NCBI RefSeq assembly: GCF_900108555.1
Contig: NZ_FNWV01000011.1
Location: 1 to 50,772 of the forward strand
Length of the DNA stretch: 50,772 bases
From: Ruminococcus flavefaciens
GTDB lineage: Bacteria; Bacillota; Clostridia; Oscillospirales; Ruminococcaceae
Direction of reading: 5' to 3'
A program made the position numbers and the translations under genes. The stretch's first letter is position 1. Every line of letters begins with the position of its first letter. Positions 35,610 through 44,357 of the stretch are shown here, one piece after another. The notes under the pieces are model-generated. The model searched no databases and was not told the DNA's origin. It saw only the letters and a program-made list of their open reading frames with translations.

Positions 35610-36392
35610 TTAACCAAATGTATAGTATCTGCCGTCCTTTTCGGCAAAAACGATTTTATATCCGTTAACGATAACATTCTCGTTTCCGTTTGAATCCTCG
35701 CCCATGAGGTAGAAAGTTGCATCTATAAGGTAATCGCTCTCGCCCTTTACCTGCTCATAGTATGACTTGCCGAAATGCTCGTCCATACCCTTGAAATACT
35801 CGGCAAGACCGTCAACGCCCTCCTGCTCCTCGGGCTTTTCGACTCTGATACGTGTTATCTTATAATCACCCTGCATTACATTTGCAAGACTTGCACACTG
35901 CTTTGCAAAAGATGTCTTGAAATCATAGCTGTAATCCTTCTGGAGATATATTCCCATTTCATCAATAAAGCTCGGGAAAACACAGCTTGTATACTTAGTA
36001 TAATCAGCTGACGGGAATGAAAGGAAGTACTGCTCAAGTGTGAGCATAAGGTCCTTTGAAAAATCCTTTTCGTCAAAATAAAGCTTCACGCCGTTGCTGC
36101 TTACACGATAATTTCCTAAATTAGCCTCAGCCGAGTCCTCAGCAGGTGTGACCTCGTCTCCGAGTGTACCAAGCTTGGGAGCTTCTGTTCCTACCTCGCA
36201 CTTCTGTACAGCTTCCAAAACCTTATTGTAATAAGCTTCTGCATCAAATTTTTCGCCCGAAAGCTCGCTGCCGCCTACTGAAGGAGCAGTTGCTTCAGGT
36301 ACTTTGATCTCGTCTTTCTTTCCGCAGCCTGCAAAACACTGGAGTGCTGCTGCAGCAGCAAGAACTGCTGCTGTGAGTTTCTTAGTTTTCAT
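35610..36392 (-). CDS. Lipoprotein, unknown
   Basis: The protein has 260 residues. Lipobox: LQCFAGCGKKDE, with Cys near 22. The mature part has no recognised domain. The end DFSKDLMLTLEQYFLSF resembles in pattern the YFYSL helix of the neighbour at 34918-35595. It is followed by that gene after 14 bases, probably in one transcript with 36417-37106. Confidence 0.75.
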   Translation of the reverse strand: MKTKKLTAAVLAAAAALQCFAGCGKKDEIKVPEATAPSVGGSELSGEKFDAEAYYNKVLEAVQKCEVGTEAPKLGTLGDEVTPAEDSAEANLGNYRVSSNGVKLYFDEKDFSKDLMLTLEQYFLSFPSADYTKYTSCVFPSFIDEMGIYLQKDYSYDFKTSFAKQCASLANVMQGDYKITRIRVEKPEEQEGVDGLAEYFKGMDEHFGKSYYEQVKGESDYLIDATFYLMGEDSNGNENVIVNGYKIVFAEKDGRYYTFG

Positions 36393-36416
36393 GGTTTTCC
36401 TCCCAGTATTAATAAT

Positions 36417-37106
36417 TTAGTATATGGCGAATTTGCCCATTGCACCTGCCCATTCAGCAGCTGCCGAATCTTCGGGAGCATATATCACCAAATTCGGAAG
36501 TTCTTCCAATCCCCAGTTCTCATATTTAAGTTCGCGGCTCAGCACCGTCATTATATTTAGTGCGGTACATCCGGCAAAAGCACCGTCATGTATGCTCTGT
36601 ACTCCCTCAGGGATAGTAATTTCTGCAATAGATGTACAGCCTGCAAAAGCTCCTCTGTCTATTGTAGTGAGCCCTGTGGGCAGATCGATCTCTTTAAGCG
36701 AAGTGCAGTCGATAAAAGCACCCTCTCCGATAGTCTGAACGCTTTCAGGAAGAGCTACCGAAGCAACATCCTCATTTGCTTCAAACGCAAAGAAGCCTAT
36801 CTCCCTGACAGGAGTTCCCTCTATCTCGGCAGGTATCTCTACTGCCTGTTCCTTGCCCTTATACTTCGTTATAATGACTCCGCCCTCGTATATCTCATAA
36901 TCAAAGATATCCGATGAAACGATATTGCGGTCACGTACTGTAGCAAGCTCCTCATCTGAGCCTGCTTCTGTTGTTTCTTCGTCAGAGGTCACGGAAGTCT
37001 TTTCTTTCTCTGAGGGCTTATCAGTGCCGCCCTTGACTTTATTTCCGCAGCCTGCCGAAGTTATAAATACAGCCGCAGTCAGCGATGCCAAAACAAACTT
37101 TTTCAT
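36417..37106 (-). CDS. LRR (BspA-type) lipoprotein
   Basis: ATG at 37106 behind GTGGAGTT gives 229 residues. Lipobox: ITSAGCGNK, Cys near 20. After an acidic Ser/Thr linker come about four LRR_5 repeats (ESVQTIGEGAFIDCTSLKEI, GLTTIDRGAFAGCTSIAEI, GVQSIHDGAFAGCTALNIM). It has no dockerin, unlike the LRR protein at 31177, so it is held to the membrane by lipid. Probably it is the first of three lipoprotein genes. Confidence 0.82.
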   Translation of the reverse strand: MKKFVLASLTAAVFITSAGCGNKVKGGTDKPSEKEKTSVTSDEETTEAGSDEELATVRDRNIVSSDIFDYEIYEGGVIITKYKGKEQAVEIPAEIEGTPVREIGFFAFEANEDVASVALPESVQTIGEGAFIDCTSLKEIDLPTGLTTIDRGAFAGCTSIAEITIPEGVQSIHDGAFAGCTALNIMTVLSRELKYENWGLEELPNLVIYAPEDSAAAEWAGAMGKFAIY

Positions 37107-37164
37107 ATTATAACTCCACAATCTGCAAATTATATGGTTTATATGTGTTGATTTTGTGAAAAAA

Positions 37165-38988
37165 TCAAGCCTTTTTACTTCTGTCCTTAGCTCTCTGTGT
37201 ATTGCTGAGAACTCTCTTTCTTATTCTGAGCGACTCAGGTGTTACTTCAAGGAGCTCGTCATCAGCAAGGAATTCGAGACAATCCTCAAGGCTGAGAACT
37301 CTCGGCGGAACGAGTCTGAGTGCGTCATCGCTTCCGCTTGCACGGGTATTTGTAAGGTGCTTCTTCTTGCAGACATTTACAACGAGATCCTCTGTCTTTG
37401 GTGAAGCACCGACGATCATGCCCTCATATACAGGAGTACCTGATGTGATGAAGAGCTGTCCGCGCTCCTGAGCGTTGTAAAGACCGTATGTTACAGCCTC
37501 GCCTGTCTCGAAGGATACGAGAGAGCCTGTGTTTCTGCGCTCGATATCGCCCTTGTATGGCTGATAGCCGTCAAATACGTGGCTCATGATGCCCTCGCCC
37601 TTTGTATCTGTGAGGAATTCGCTCTTATAGCCGAAAAGTCCTCTTGCAGGGATAAGGAACTCGATACGCATACGGCTTCCCTGTGGGTGCATATCCACCA
37701 TATCGCCCTTACGTGCGCCTATCTTCTCCATTACAGAGCCTACGCAGTCCTCGGGAACGTCGATAACGAGGCGCTCGATCGGTTCGAGCTTTCTGCCGTT
37801 CTCGTCCTGCTTGAAGAGTACTCTTGGAGTTGATACGCCCAGCTCATAGCCCTCACGGCGCATATTCTCGATAAGGATAGAAAGGTGCATCTCACCTCTG
37901 CCTGCTACGCGGAATGCGTCTGTAGACTCTGTTTCCTCAACACGGAGAGAAACGTCCTTGAGAAGCTCCTTGAAAAGTCTCTCACGGAGCTGACGTGAAG
38001 TAACGAACTTACCCTCGCGTCCTGCGAACGGGCTGTCGTTTACGGAGAATGTCATTTCAACTGTAGGCTCGCTGATCTTTACGAACGGGAGCGGATCGGG
38101 AGCGTCTGTTGCACATATAGTATCGCCGATAGTGATGTTCTCGATACCCGATATCCACACGATATCGCCCATCTGTGCTTCCTGAACGGGTACACGGTTG
38201 AGTCCCTGTATCTGGAGAAGCGAAACTATCTTAGCGTTGTAGTTCTTCTTTGAGCCTGTGTAATCACAGACTGTTACCTGCTGGTTTACGGATATCTTAC
38301 CTCTTACGATACGTCCGATACCGATACGTCCTACGTATTCGTTATAGTCGATAGAGGAAATGAGCATCTGGAGAGGATCGTTCTCCTCGCCCTTCGGAGG
38401 CTCGATGTAGTTGATGATAGTATCAAAGAGAGGCTTTAAGTCTGTACCTGCCTCGTACTGGCTCAGTGAAGCTGTACCGCTTCTGCCCGAGCAGAAAAGG
38501 AGCGGGCTTTCGAGCTGTTCTTCGTTTGCATCAAGATCAAGAAGAAGCTCGAGAACTTCGTCGCCTATCTCGTCAAGACGAGCGTCGGGACGGTCTATCT
38601 TGTTTACGACTACGATTATCTTGTGTCCCATTTCAAGAGCCTTTGAAAGTACGAAACGAGTCTGAGGCATAGGACCTTCTGCTGCGTCAACAAGCAGGAG
38701 TACGCCGTCAACCATTTCAAGTACACGCTCTACCTCGCCGCCGAAGTCAGCATGGCCCGGGGTATCGATAATGTTGATCTTTGTACCGTTGTACATTACT
38801 GAGGTATTCTTGGCAAGGATAGTGATACCTCTTTCCCTCTCGATGTCGTTTGAGTCCATTACACGCTCGGCAACTTCCTGATTTTCGCGGAACACGCCGC
38901 CCTGCTTGAGCATTTCGTCAACGAGGGTAGTCTTACCGTGGTCAACGTGAGCGATAATGGCGATGTTTCTTAAATCTTCTCTTATCAT
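37165..38988 (-). CDS. typA: GTP-binding protein TypA/BipA
   Basis: The protein has 607 residues. The G domain has [10 protein letters not shown] (14-23), RGITILAK and [19 protein letters not shown] near 130, then EF-Tu-like and EF-G-like domains and a BipA C-terminal domain ending [17 protein letters not shown]. It is a translational GTPase acting on the ribosome under stress or cold. A 16-base palindrome, AAGTTAAATTTAACTT (39003-39018), lies just upstream of its ribosome-binding site. Confidence 0.95.
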   Translation of the reverse strand: MIREDLRNIAIIAHVDHGKTTLVDEMLKQGGVFRENQEVAERVMDSNDIERERGITILAKNTSVMYNGTKINIIDTPGHADFGGEVERVLEMVDGVLLLVDAAEGPMPQTRFVLSKALEMGHKIIVVVNKIDRPDARLDEIGDEVLELLLDLDANEEQLESPLLFCSGRSGTASLSQYEAGTDLKPLFDTIINYIEPPKGEENDPLQMLISSIDYNEYVGRIGIGRIVRGKISVNQQVTVCDYTGSKKNYNAKIVSLLQIQGLNRVPVQEAQMGDIVWISGIENITIGDTICATDAPDPLPFVKISEPTVEMTFSVNDSPFAGREGKFVTSRQLRERLFKELLKDVSLRVEETESTDAFRVAGRGEMHLSILIENMRREGYELGVSTPRVLFKQDENGRKLEPIERLVIDVPEDCVGSVMEKIGARKGDMVDMHPQGSRMRIEFLIPARGLFGYKSEFLTDTKGEGIMSHVFDGYQPYKGDIERRNTGSLVSFETGEAVTYGLYNAQERGQLFITSGTPVYEGMIVGASPKTEDLVVNVCKKKHLTNTRASGSDDALRLVPPRVLSLEDCLEFLADDELLEVTPESLRIRKRVLSNTQRAKDRSKKA

Positions 38989-39055
38989 ATTTTCTTTCCT
39001 CCAAGTTAAATTTAACTTTGAACTTTCTTTATATGCAAACGGCTTTCACCGATTT

Positions 39056-39694
39056 TTACATGAGATATTCCAGACGCGAACGGAGCTGGTCTATATTCGT
39101 GAATGTCTGCGGGATATAGAGAGTTTTCTTACGTGTTGGAACAAATGTGGAGCTCTTGTTCACAGCGGTGAGCTGAGCCTTTACTGTAAGGAACTCCTTG
39201 CCCTCACTTATGGAAAATACCTTGTCTATAATGCTTCCGCTGTATTCAGCCACACGTCTGTTGCAGACGAATTCTTCCACATAGGAAGTTGTGGGGAGCT
39301 TCTTCATATTTTTCATAATGCGGTTAAAACCTGCAAGGCTTCCGCCCACAAGTATGCTGTACTGCTCGCCGAAAAGCGTATCATTGGTGCAGGCTTTTGC
39401 AATGTCTATCTGAAAGACTTCATCTTCATTGATGACATAAGCCATGAAATAGCCTGTGTTCTTTGCTTTCCTTATGACGCGCAGGACCAGCAAAAGTACG
39501 ATAAGTGCAGGTATCAGGAACAAAATGAAGCCTGCCTTTATACCGCTATCGGAAAGAGCGACAAAACCGTATATCACCAGTCCAACAAATAATATGAGTA
39601 CCGAAAGTATTATAGTAACGCCTGTTCCTGCGGACATCTTCTGCTGATATGTGGCATGAAGTCTGTCTGCGTCATCTATCCTGCATACTGTCAT
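39056..39694 (-). CDS. Two-helix membrane protein, intact paralogue
   Basis: ATG at 39694 (MTVCRIDDADRLHATYQ) behind GAGGAG gives 212 residues. Two hydrophobic segments at about 24-44 and 51-74 are followed by a soluble C-terminus with VCNRRVAEYSGSIIDKV and YIPQTFTNIDQLRSRLEYL. The plan resembles YcxB-like proteins. It matches the broken gene just upstream over its full length. The function is unknown. Confidence 0.72.
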   Translation of the reverse strand: MTVCRIDDADRLHATYQQKMSAGTGVTIILSVLILFVGLVIYGFVALSDSGIKAGFILFLIPALIVLLLVLRVIRKAKNTGYFMAYVINEDEVFQIDIAKACTNDTLFGEQYSILVGGSLAGFNRIMKNMKKLPTTSYVEEFVCNRRVAEYSGSIIDKVFSISEGKEFLTVKAQLTAVNKSSTFVPTRKKTLYIPQTFTNIDQLRSRLEYLM

Positions 39695-39705
39695 AAATCT
39701 TCTCC

Positions 39706-40381
39706 TCACATAAGTGCTTCGAGTCTTTTATAGAGCTCATCGACATTTTCAAAATCAAGGGGCACACAAAACCTCATGGTCTTACTGCACAAAAACAGAT
39801 CCTGTCTGCCATTATAATCTATTTTTATCTTTGCTTTCAGGTGCTTCTTTGTCTTTTTTAGTTTAAGTACCTTTTCTATATATGTAGCACATTTTTCGGC
39901 TACGCCTTCATCGCATACCACAAGGTCTACATCATCAGCATTTTCAAACGCTTCAAGATTTTCCATTACGTAGCGTCTCTGCTCCGTTTCGTCATGTATA
40001 AGATAGATCAATCCCAATATGGAGTTTGACGAATTGTGTATACGACGGAACTCATCAGTCCTTGAAAAAACTCTCCGTGCATACATACCCCTACAATGGA
40101 TACGATATACACCCTGTTTTCGTCCATAACATATTTATTGAACTCATTTTTAACGCCGAGACGTTTTTTAAGGCAAGCACTGTAAAAGCAAGCAAACCGA
40201 TACCAAGTACCACAAACGATAATACAAAGCCTGATCCAGTTGTTATTGCCGGATAAACACAGATAGCAAAAGCTATTCCCACAACCAAAGGCACTAAACC
40301 ATAAAGGATCCCGGGGTGGATCTCTTTCCTTTTGTAAAGTCCTGAAAGATCATCTGCACCTACCGTTTTACAAACTGTCAT
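39706..40381 (-). pseudogene. Frameshifted paralogue of the two-helix membrane protein
   Basis: The first part (MTVCKTVGADDLSGLYKRK, 40381 down to 40091) matches the start of the neighbour at 39694. The second part (39706 to about 40086) matches its end: VCDEGVAEKCATYIEKV against VCNRRVAEYSGSIIDKV, and CVPLDFENVDELYKRLEAL against YIPQTFTNIDQLRSRLEYL. The frames join by skipping one base near 40108-40114 (GGGTGTAT on the minus strand). The span of 676 bases is one more than a multiple of three. It is a recent one-base insertion, an assembly error, or less likely a programmed shift. Confidence 0.8.
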
Positions 40382-40382
40382 A

Positions 40383-40913
40383 TTACTTCTCCCTGAACTT
40401 ACTGCCAAGCTTGCTGCGAAGCAAAGCTCTCAGCTCTTCTGCTGTGCCCTCAACTATATCGCTCCGGTCGAACACAAGATAGCCCGTACCTTCGATCAGT
40501 ATGATAAAAAATCCGTCTTTTTCCGCTGCATTCGCCAGTCGGACATATTTATATGTACTGTTGGTATTTGAGAAAGATGTACTGGAATTGAAAACGATAT
40601 CTTCTTCCTCAAAAGAGACCTTCAGCTTGTAATCGGGATTTTTTTCAGCGAAAGTCTTAAAGCTGACAGCAGGATTTGACTTCCTTGTCCTGTGTACATA
40701 TATGGCAAACACCAGAAATATAGTTGTAAGGCATATTATCATCACAGGATCGACCTTATGGTCTTTAAGTGCCACCAGTATTGTGAGCAAAGCCACAAAA
40801 ACGAATACAGCTCCGCATAACACTGTGAACTTCTTCATTCTGTTATACATAGGTGAATTGTTTACAAGTGCGGAATAATGCCTGATATCAAAATCTTTTA
40901 CTTCGACCTTCAT
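40383..40913 (-). CDS. YcxB-like membrane protein
   Basis: ATG at 40913 (MKVEVKDFDIRHYSAL) behind GGAGAAG gives 176 residues. The longer frame to 41165 crosses a tRNA gene and is rejected. Two hydrophobic segments lie at about 28-45 and 55-71. The C-terminal part TYKYVRLANAAEKDGFFIIL and YLVFDRSDIVEGTAEELRALL is typical of the YcxB-like domain. One base separates its stop from the next ATG. Confidence 0.75.
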   Translation of the reverse strand: MKVEVKDFDIRHYSALVNNSPMYNRMKKFTVLCGAVFVFVALLTILVALKDHKVDPVMIICLTTIFLVFAIYVHRTRKSNPAVSFKTFAEKNPDYKLKVSFEEEDIVFNSSTSFSNTNSTYKYVRLANAAEKDGFFIILIEGTGYLVFDRSDIVEGTAEELRALLRSKLGSKFREK

Positions 40914-40993
40914 AGCTTCTTCTCCTACATTACTTATAAAATTCTTAACATAGAAAATGCGTTTCCGTGCAATATCTCTTTTTTTTCGGGCAT

Positions 40994-41022
40994 AAAAAAG
41001 CCCTTGCAGAGGATTTGCAAGG
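40994..41022 (-). terminator. Second terminator of tRNA operon
   Basis: CCTTGCA and TGCAAGG pair, and GCTTTTTT follows on the minus strand. It backs up the terminator at 41043-41072. Confidence 0.8.
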
Positions 41023-41042
41023 TCAGTGTGGTGGATAGTCTG

Positions 41043-41072
41043 AAACAAAAACAGCCCCGAATTTTTCGGGGC
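41043..41072 (-). terminator. First terminator of tRNA operon
   Basis: GCCCCGA/TCGGGGC, followed by TGTTTTTGTTT on the minus strand, lies six bases past tRNA-Tyr. Confidence 0.85.
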
Positions 41073-41077
41073 GTTTC

Positions 41078-41163
41078 TGGTGGGAGAGGATGGATTCGGA
41101 CCATCGAAGCTGAAAAGCAACAGATTTACAGTCTGCCCCCTTTGGCCACTCGGGAACTCTCCC
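41078..41163 (-). tRNA. tRNA-Tyr (GTA)
   Basis: The acceptor GGGAGAG/CTCTCCC is followed by encoded ACCA. The anticodon loop reads CTGTAAA with anticodon GTA. There is a long variable arm, as expected for bacterial tRNA-Tyr, and total length is 86. Confidence 0.95.
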
Positions 41164-41198
41164 ATTGTATAGATTGTTTTTGCGACAAGGCAAAATAA

Positions 41199-41274
41199 TG
41201 GAGCTGGTGGACGGACTCGAACCCCCGACCTGCTGATTACAAATCAGCTGCTCTACCAACTGAGCTACACCAGC
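41199..41274 (-). tRNA. tRNA-Thr (TGT)
   Basis: Acceptor GCTGGTG/CACCAGC, anticodon stem GCTGA/TCAGC with loop TTTGTAA, anticodon TGT. T-arm GGGGGTTCGAGTCC. CCA is encoded. Confidence 0.95.
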
Positions 41275-41349
41275 GTTTAACGCTTAATTATTATATCACA
41301 TTTTTTTTGAGTTGTCAAGTACTTTTTTGAATTTTTTCAAAAAAAGTTC

Positions 41350-41426
41350 TGGTCGAGGCGACAGGACTCGAACCTGCGGCATCTTGCTCCCAAAGCAAGC
41401 ACTCTACCAAACTGAGTTACGCCTCG
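41350..41426 (-). tRNA. tRNA-Pro (TGG)
   Basis: Acceptor CGAGGCG/CGCCTCG, anticodon stem CTTGC/GCAAG with loop TTTGGGA, anticodon TGG. CCA is encoded. It is the first tRNA of a Pro-Thr-Tyr operon. Confidence 0.95.
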
Positions 41427-41463
41427 AAACTCATAAGCTGTATTCTTGGTGGACAGCTTTTAT

Positions 41464-41492
41464 ATTATATCAAAGCAACGGCAAGTTGTCAA
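41464..41492 (-). promoter_or_regulatory. tRNA operon promoter
   Basis: On the minus strand, TTGACA (41487-41492) and TATAAT (41464-41469) are 17 bases apart. The start would lie near 41457, 31 bases before tRNA-Pro. Confidence 0.85.
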
Positions 41493-41562
41493 TACCCAAT
41501 TTCAGTTTTTGTATATCTGCACAATATTCAACATTTTTCCGTGTGTTAATTGTTCAAGCGAC

Positions 41563-41585
41563 AAAAAAGGGAGCTTTAAGCTCCC
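41563..41585 (-). terminator. Terminator of the acidic membrane protein gene
   Basis: GGGAGCTTTAAGCTCCC is a perfect palindrome, with six T residues following on the minus strand. Confidence 0.85.
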
Positions 41586-41595
41586 TCAGAAGTCA

Positions 41596-41859
41596 TTAGT
41601 CCTTGATATCGTCTACGCTATCTTCAGCAGCGTCCTTAATATCCTCTGCAACGTCCTCTGCCTTGTCCTTTATTTCCTCAGCAGCGTCATCGTTGATCTC
41701 GAAGTCGATGCTCTCATCTGTATCGAAGTTATCGAAATCATCGTAATCGTCATCATCATAATCAGAACCCGAGCTCTTATCCTTGAGAGCCTGTGCTGCG
41801 ACATATCCTACAGCAGCTGCTGCGCTGGCAACTAAAATAGCACCTAAAAACTTATTCAT
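41596..41859 (-). CDS. Small membrane-anchored acidic protein
   Basis: ATG at 41859 (MNKFLGAILVASAAAAVGYV) behind AGAGGAAAA gives 87 residues. One N-terminal hydrophobic helix (about 4-22) is followed by an Asp-rich stretch (YDDDDYDDFDNFD) and an amphipathic acidic helix with repeating AED/IKD units at the end. It is similar in plan to YtxH-like stress proteins, but the acid content is unusual. It has its own consensus promoter and terminator. Confidence 0.75.
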   Translation of the reverse strand: MNKFLGAILVASAAAAVGYVAAQALKDKSSGSDYDDDDYDDFDNFDTDESIDFEINDDAAEEIKDKAEDVAEDIKDAAEDSVDDIKD

Positions 41860-41934
41860 TTTATTTTCCTCTTTTCTCCGCAAGAAATAGTACTTACCGA
41901 ACCGCTTGCGATCGGATTACGATAATCTATAATT

Positions 41935-41963
41935 ATTATAACATACTTTTTTTGTAATTTCAA
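41935..41963 (-). promoter_or_regulatory. Promoter of the acidic membrane protein gene
   Basis: On the minus strand, TTGAAA (41958-41963) and TATAAT (41935-41940) are 17 bases apart. The leader is about 69 bases. Confidence 0.8.
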
Positions 41964-41967
41964 CTCT

Positions 41968-42693
41968 TTACATATTATTTGTTAAAAACATCAAAATTGA
42001 AAGGGCTGTTATTGGTGCTGTTTCACAACGCAGTATCCTCTTGCCCAGCCAGACCTGCGATGCACCGATGTTTACTGCCGATTCTGCTTCTTCCTTGTCA
42101 AAACCGCCCTCGCTTCCGATAAAGAGTCCCACAGTTTTTGCTCCGTCAAGCTTTACCTCACCGAAGGAAACTCCGCCTTCTTCCTCATAAAGCAGGATAT
42201 TTTTGTCAAGCTGCTTCATCATTTCAAGAGCTTCTTTAAGGCTGACCATAGGAGTTACCTCGGGAATGATGCCTCTTCCCGACTGTTTTGCAGCTCCCTC
42301 GGCTATTTTATTCAGACGGGGCAGTTTTTTCTTTGTGAAGTCCTTTTCATCGGGACGTGACACGCAGCGTCTTGTAAGCACGGGGACTATCCTCGAAACG
42401 CCAAGCTCCACGCTTTTCTGGATTATATACTCCAGCTTGTCCAGCTTTGGCACTGCCTGAAACAGCGTCACCTCGATATCAGGCTCTGCCGCGCATATCT
42501 GCTTGTCAACAAGGTTGAGATAGACCTCGTCAGGGGTGATGCTTCTTATAGTGCAGTGGTGGTCTATGCCGTTGCAGCAGACCGTCACCTCTTCGCCCAC
42601 TCTCATTCGCAGCGAACGTCCGATATGGTTAGCATCGCTGCCTGTCAGTACTATATTGTTTTCATCAAGTTCATTCGTAAAAAATCTTGGCAT
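41968..42693 (-). CDS. rsmE: 16S rRNA (uracil1498-N3)-methyltransferase
   Basis: The protein has 241 residues with a PUA-like N-terminal domain and a SPOUT methyltransferase C-terminal domain. GLFIGSEGGFDKEEAESA is the knot motif, and LGKRILRCETAPITAL the last conserved block. It methylates U1498 of 16S rRNA. The stop lies directly at the promoter of the next gene downstream. Confidence 0.94.
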   Translation of the reverse strand: MPRFFTNELDENNIVLTGSDANHIGRSLRMRVGEEVTVCCNGIDHHCTIRSITPDEVYLNLVDKQICAAEPDIEVTLFQAVPKLDKLEYIIQKSVELGVSRIVPVLTRRCVSRPDEKDFTKKKLPRLNKIAEGAAKQSGRGIIPEVTPMVSLKEALEMMKQLDKNILLYEEEGGVSFGEVKLDGAKTVGLFIGSEGGFDKEEAESAVNIGASQVWLGKRILRCETAPITALSILMFLTNNM

Positions 42694-42727
42694 ACCGCAC
42701 CGCCTTTATATTTCAGTCTGTATTCTG

Positions 42728-42756
42728 ATTTTACCACATATCCGAAGAATAGTCAA
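42728..42756 (-). promoter_or_regulatory. rsmE promoter
   Basis: On the minus strand, TTGACT (42751-42756) and TAAAAT (42728-42733) are 17 bases apart. A long palindrome abuts the -35 box at 42756. Confidence 0.7.
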
Positions 42757-42792
42757 CAAATCATAATTTAGCTCCGCTAAATTATGATTTGT
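42756..42792. repeat. 37-base near-perfect palindrome at the rsmE promoter
   Basis: Arms of 17 bases (ACAAATCATAATTTAGC and its complement) flank TCC. It touches the -35 box of rsmE, and could be an operator or the end of a small mobile repeat. Confidence 0.8.
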
Positions 42793-42927
42793 AATGCGGA
42801 ATTAGGAATTCAGAATTATGAATTATAGGTGTTCGCCGTTCGGCGAACAGGATCAAAATAATTTTTCAATCCATCGGCACAAGCCGATACTTTTAATTCC
42901 GCATTCCGAATTATGAATTCCGAATTG
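42793..42927. repeat. GAATTC-rich repeat element with central hairpin
   Basis: Left part TGCGGAATTAGGAATTC and right part AATTCCGCATTCCG (42895-42908, identical to the unit at 13218) face each other. Between them is a hairpin, GTTCGCCG-TT-CGGCGAAC (near 42831-42848). No coding signal is seen. The remainder of 42694-43013 is the rsmE leader and the next terminator. Confidence 0.65.
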
Positions 42928-42984
42928 AATGTAACAGCAAAGCTGCCTCTACTCACTATTTACTACTAACTACTTACTAAAACA

Positions 42985-43011
42985 AAAGCCCCCGTCTGCT
43001 GACAGGGGATC
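42985..43011 (-). terminator. Terminator of VanY-type gene
   Basis: A C-rich and a G-rich arm (CCCCCGTC/GACAGGGG, with one bulge) are followed by TTTTGTTTT on the minus strand. Confidence 0.65.
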
Positions 43012-43013
43012 AA

Positions 43014-44141
43014 TTATTCCTTATATTCAGATTTGATGCCGAGATACTCCTCAAGGCACTGACCGCTGTTATATAGCTTTGTTGCCAGCTTTGAACCTAC
43101 ATATCTTATATGCCACGGTTCGTACTGATAGCCTGTATAAGCTTCCTTGCCCTGTGGATAGCGGATTATAAATCCATACTCGTGAGCATGTTCTGCGAGC
43201 CATGCAGATTCGGCAGTAGCTCCGAACGCATCGTCGATAGTATTTACGTCGATAACAAGTCCTGTCTGATGCTCGGAGTAGCCGGGACGAGCCGAATAGG
43301 TATCGGCTGCTTCCTTGCCGTCCTGCTGAACATAGTTGTCGTATATCTTCTCCTGATCGCTGTATGAACGAAATCCCGAGCCTACATATATTTTCAGTCC
43401 CTCTTTAGCGGCATCGCTTGAAAGCTTCTGGAACTGCTCGTATACAAGCGGTTCAAGGTTAGGTTCAAATGTAGGCGGAAGGCTGTAGCTCTTATTCGCT
43501 ATCAAAACTCCCTGTACATAAGTAAGCCCCTCTGTATCATAAACAGGGGGCTCAGGAGCCTCAGTCTTATTGGACTGAGGCGAAGCTGTATCGTTGTTTG
43601 TGGTTCCATCGCCGCGGACAGTTACCTTTATCATTACTTCCTGCTCAGGATCCTGTGCAGATCTGAGAGTAACGTAGCAGGTTCCCGGTGAAACGCCCTT
43701 GATGTGACCGTAGCCGTCTACTGTTGCAACAGTAGAGTCGCCTGTTGACCAGCGTTCATCAGCTTCAGTTGCACCGTCAGGGTACTGCTGTACCATAGGA
43801 GTATCTGTCTCGCCGACTTCAATATATACTGAATACTTATCAAGCTTGAAATCGCTCTTATTTACGGGATCTGCCGCAGTTGTAGTGACTGCTGTGGTGG
43901 TTATGGCAGGATCTGTATTTGTAACTACCATAGTAGTTGTTGTAGTTGTTGCCTTGCCTACCTTGCCTTTTTCCTCATTCTTCGGCTTGCCCGAACACGA
44001 ATGAGCTATAAGAAGTATGAGCAGCAGCACAAGCAATGCAATGATGAAAAGTGCTGTCAGCTGTCTTCTTCTCAGAGTCTTACGGGATACTCTTTTACGG
44101 GGACGATGTGAATCGTATCTATCGTATCTGTTATTGTCCAT
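43014..44141 (-). CDS. Membrane-anchored D,D-carboxypeptidase (VanY/LdcB type) with Ig-like domain
   Basis: The protein has 375 residues. A very basic cytoplasmic head (1-27) precedes one transmembrane helix (28-47). A Thr linker of TTT blocks is followed by a Big_2-like domain (about 95-177) and a second linker. The VanY domain lies from about 215: SGFRSYSDQ, then SEHQTGLVIDV (His291, Asp298) and PWHIRYVG (His344), the zinc ligands and catalytic site. It trims D-Ala from peptidoglycan stems outside the membrane. Confidence 0.9.
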   Translation of the reverse strand: MDNNRYDRYDSHRPRKRVSRKTLRRRQLTALFIIALLVLLLILLIAHSCSGKPKNEEKGKVGKATTTTTTMVVTNTDPAITTTAVTTTAADPVNKSDFKLDKYSVYIEVGETDTPMVQQYPDGATEADERWSTGDSTVATVDGYGHIKGVSPGTCYVTLRSAQDPEQEVMIKVTVRGDGTTNNDTASPQSNKTEAPEPPVYDTEGLTYVQGVLIANKSYSLPPTFEPNLEPLVYEQFQKLSSDAAKEGLKIYVGSGFRSYSDQEKIYDNYVQQDGKEAADTYSARPGYSEHQTGLVIDVNTIDDAFGATAESAWLAEHAHEYGFIIRYPQGKEAYTGYQYEPWHIRYVGSKLATKLYNSGQCLEEYLGIKSEYKE

Positions 44142-44208
44142 ATTATAAATCCCTTCCTGTGTATATTAGCACGGACTATCTTCATGTCCGCATAAAATTC
44201 TTATTAAC

Positions 44209-44237
44209 ATTATAACATAACACTTATGAAATGTCAC
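44209..44237 (-). promoter_or_regulatory. Promoter of VanY-type gene
   Basis: On the minus strand, GTGACA (44232-44237) and TATAAT (44209-44214) are 17 bases apart. A small hairpin (CGGAC...GTCCG, 44173-44191) lies in the leader. Confidence 0.7.
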
Positions 44238-44357
44238 GCAATTTTACTTCAATTCCGCAATTTTTTAACAACTTCACATATAACGCCGCTCATTTTTGGC
44301 ATTTTTAAACAAAGGAGTCCGCAATATCCGCCCCATTAGCTGCAAATACGCAATTAT

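Noticed and set aside
40090..40097. CCCCTACA motif within the frameshifted gene
   Set aside because: There is no hairpin stem next to it, so it is a chance match to the palindrome family.
40914..41165. N-terminal extension of the YcxB-like gene
   Set aside because: It would overlap tRNA-Tyr and two terminators; a ribosome-binding site supports ATG 40913.
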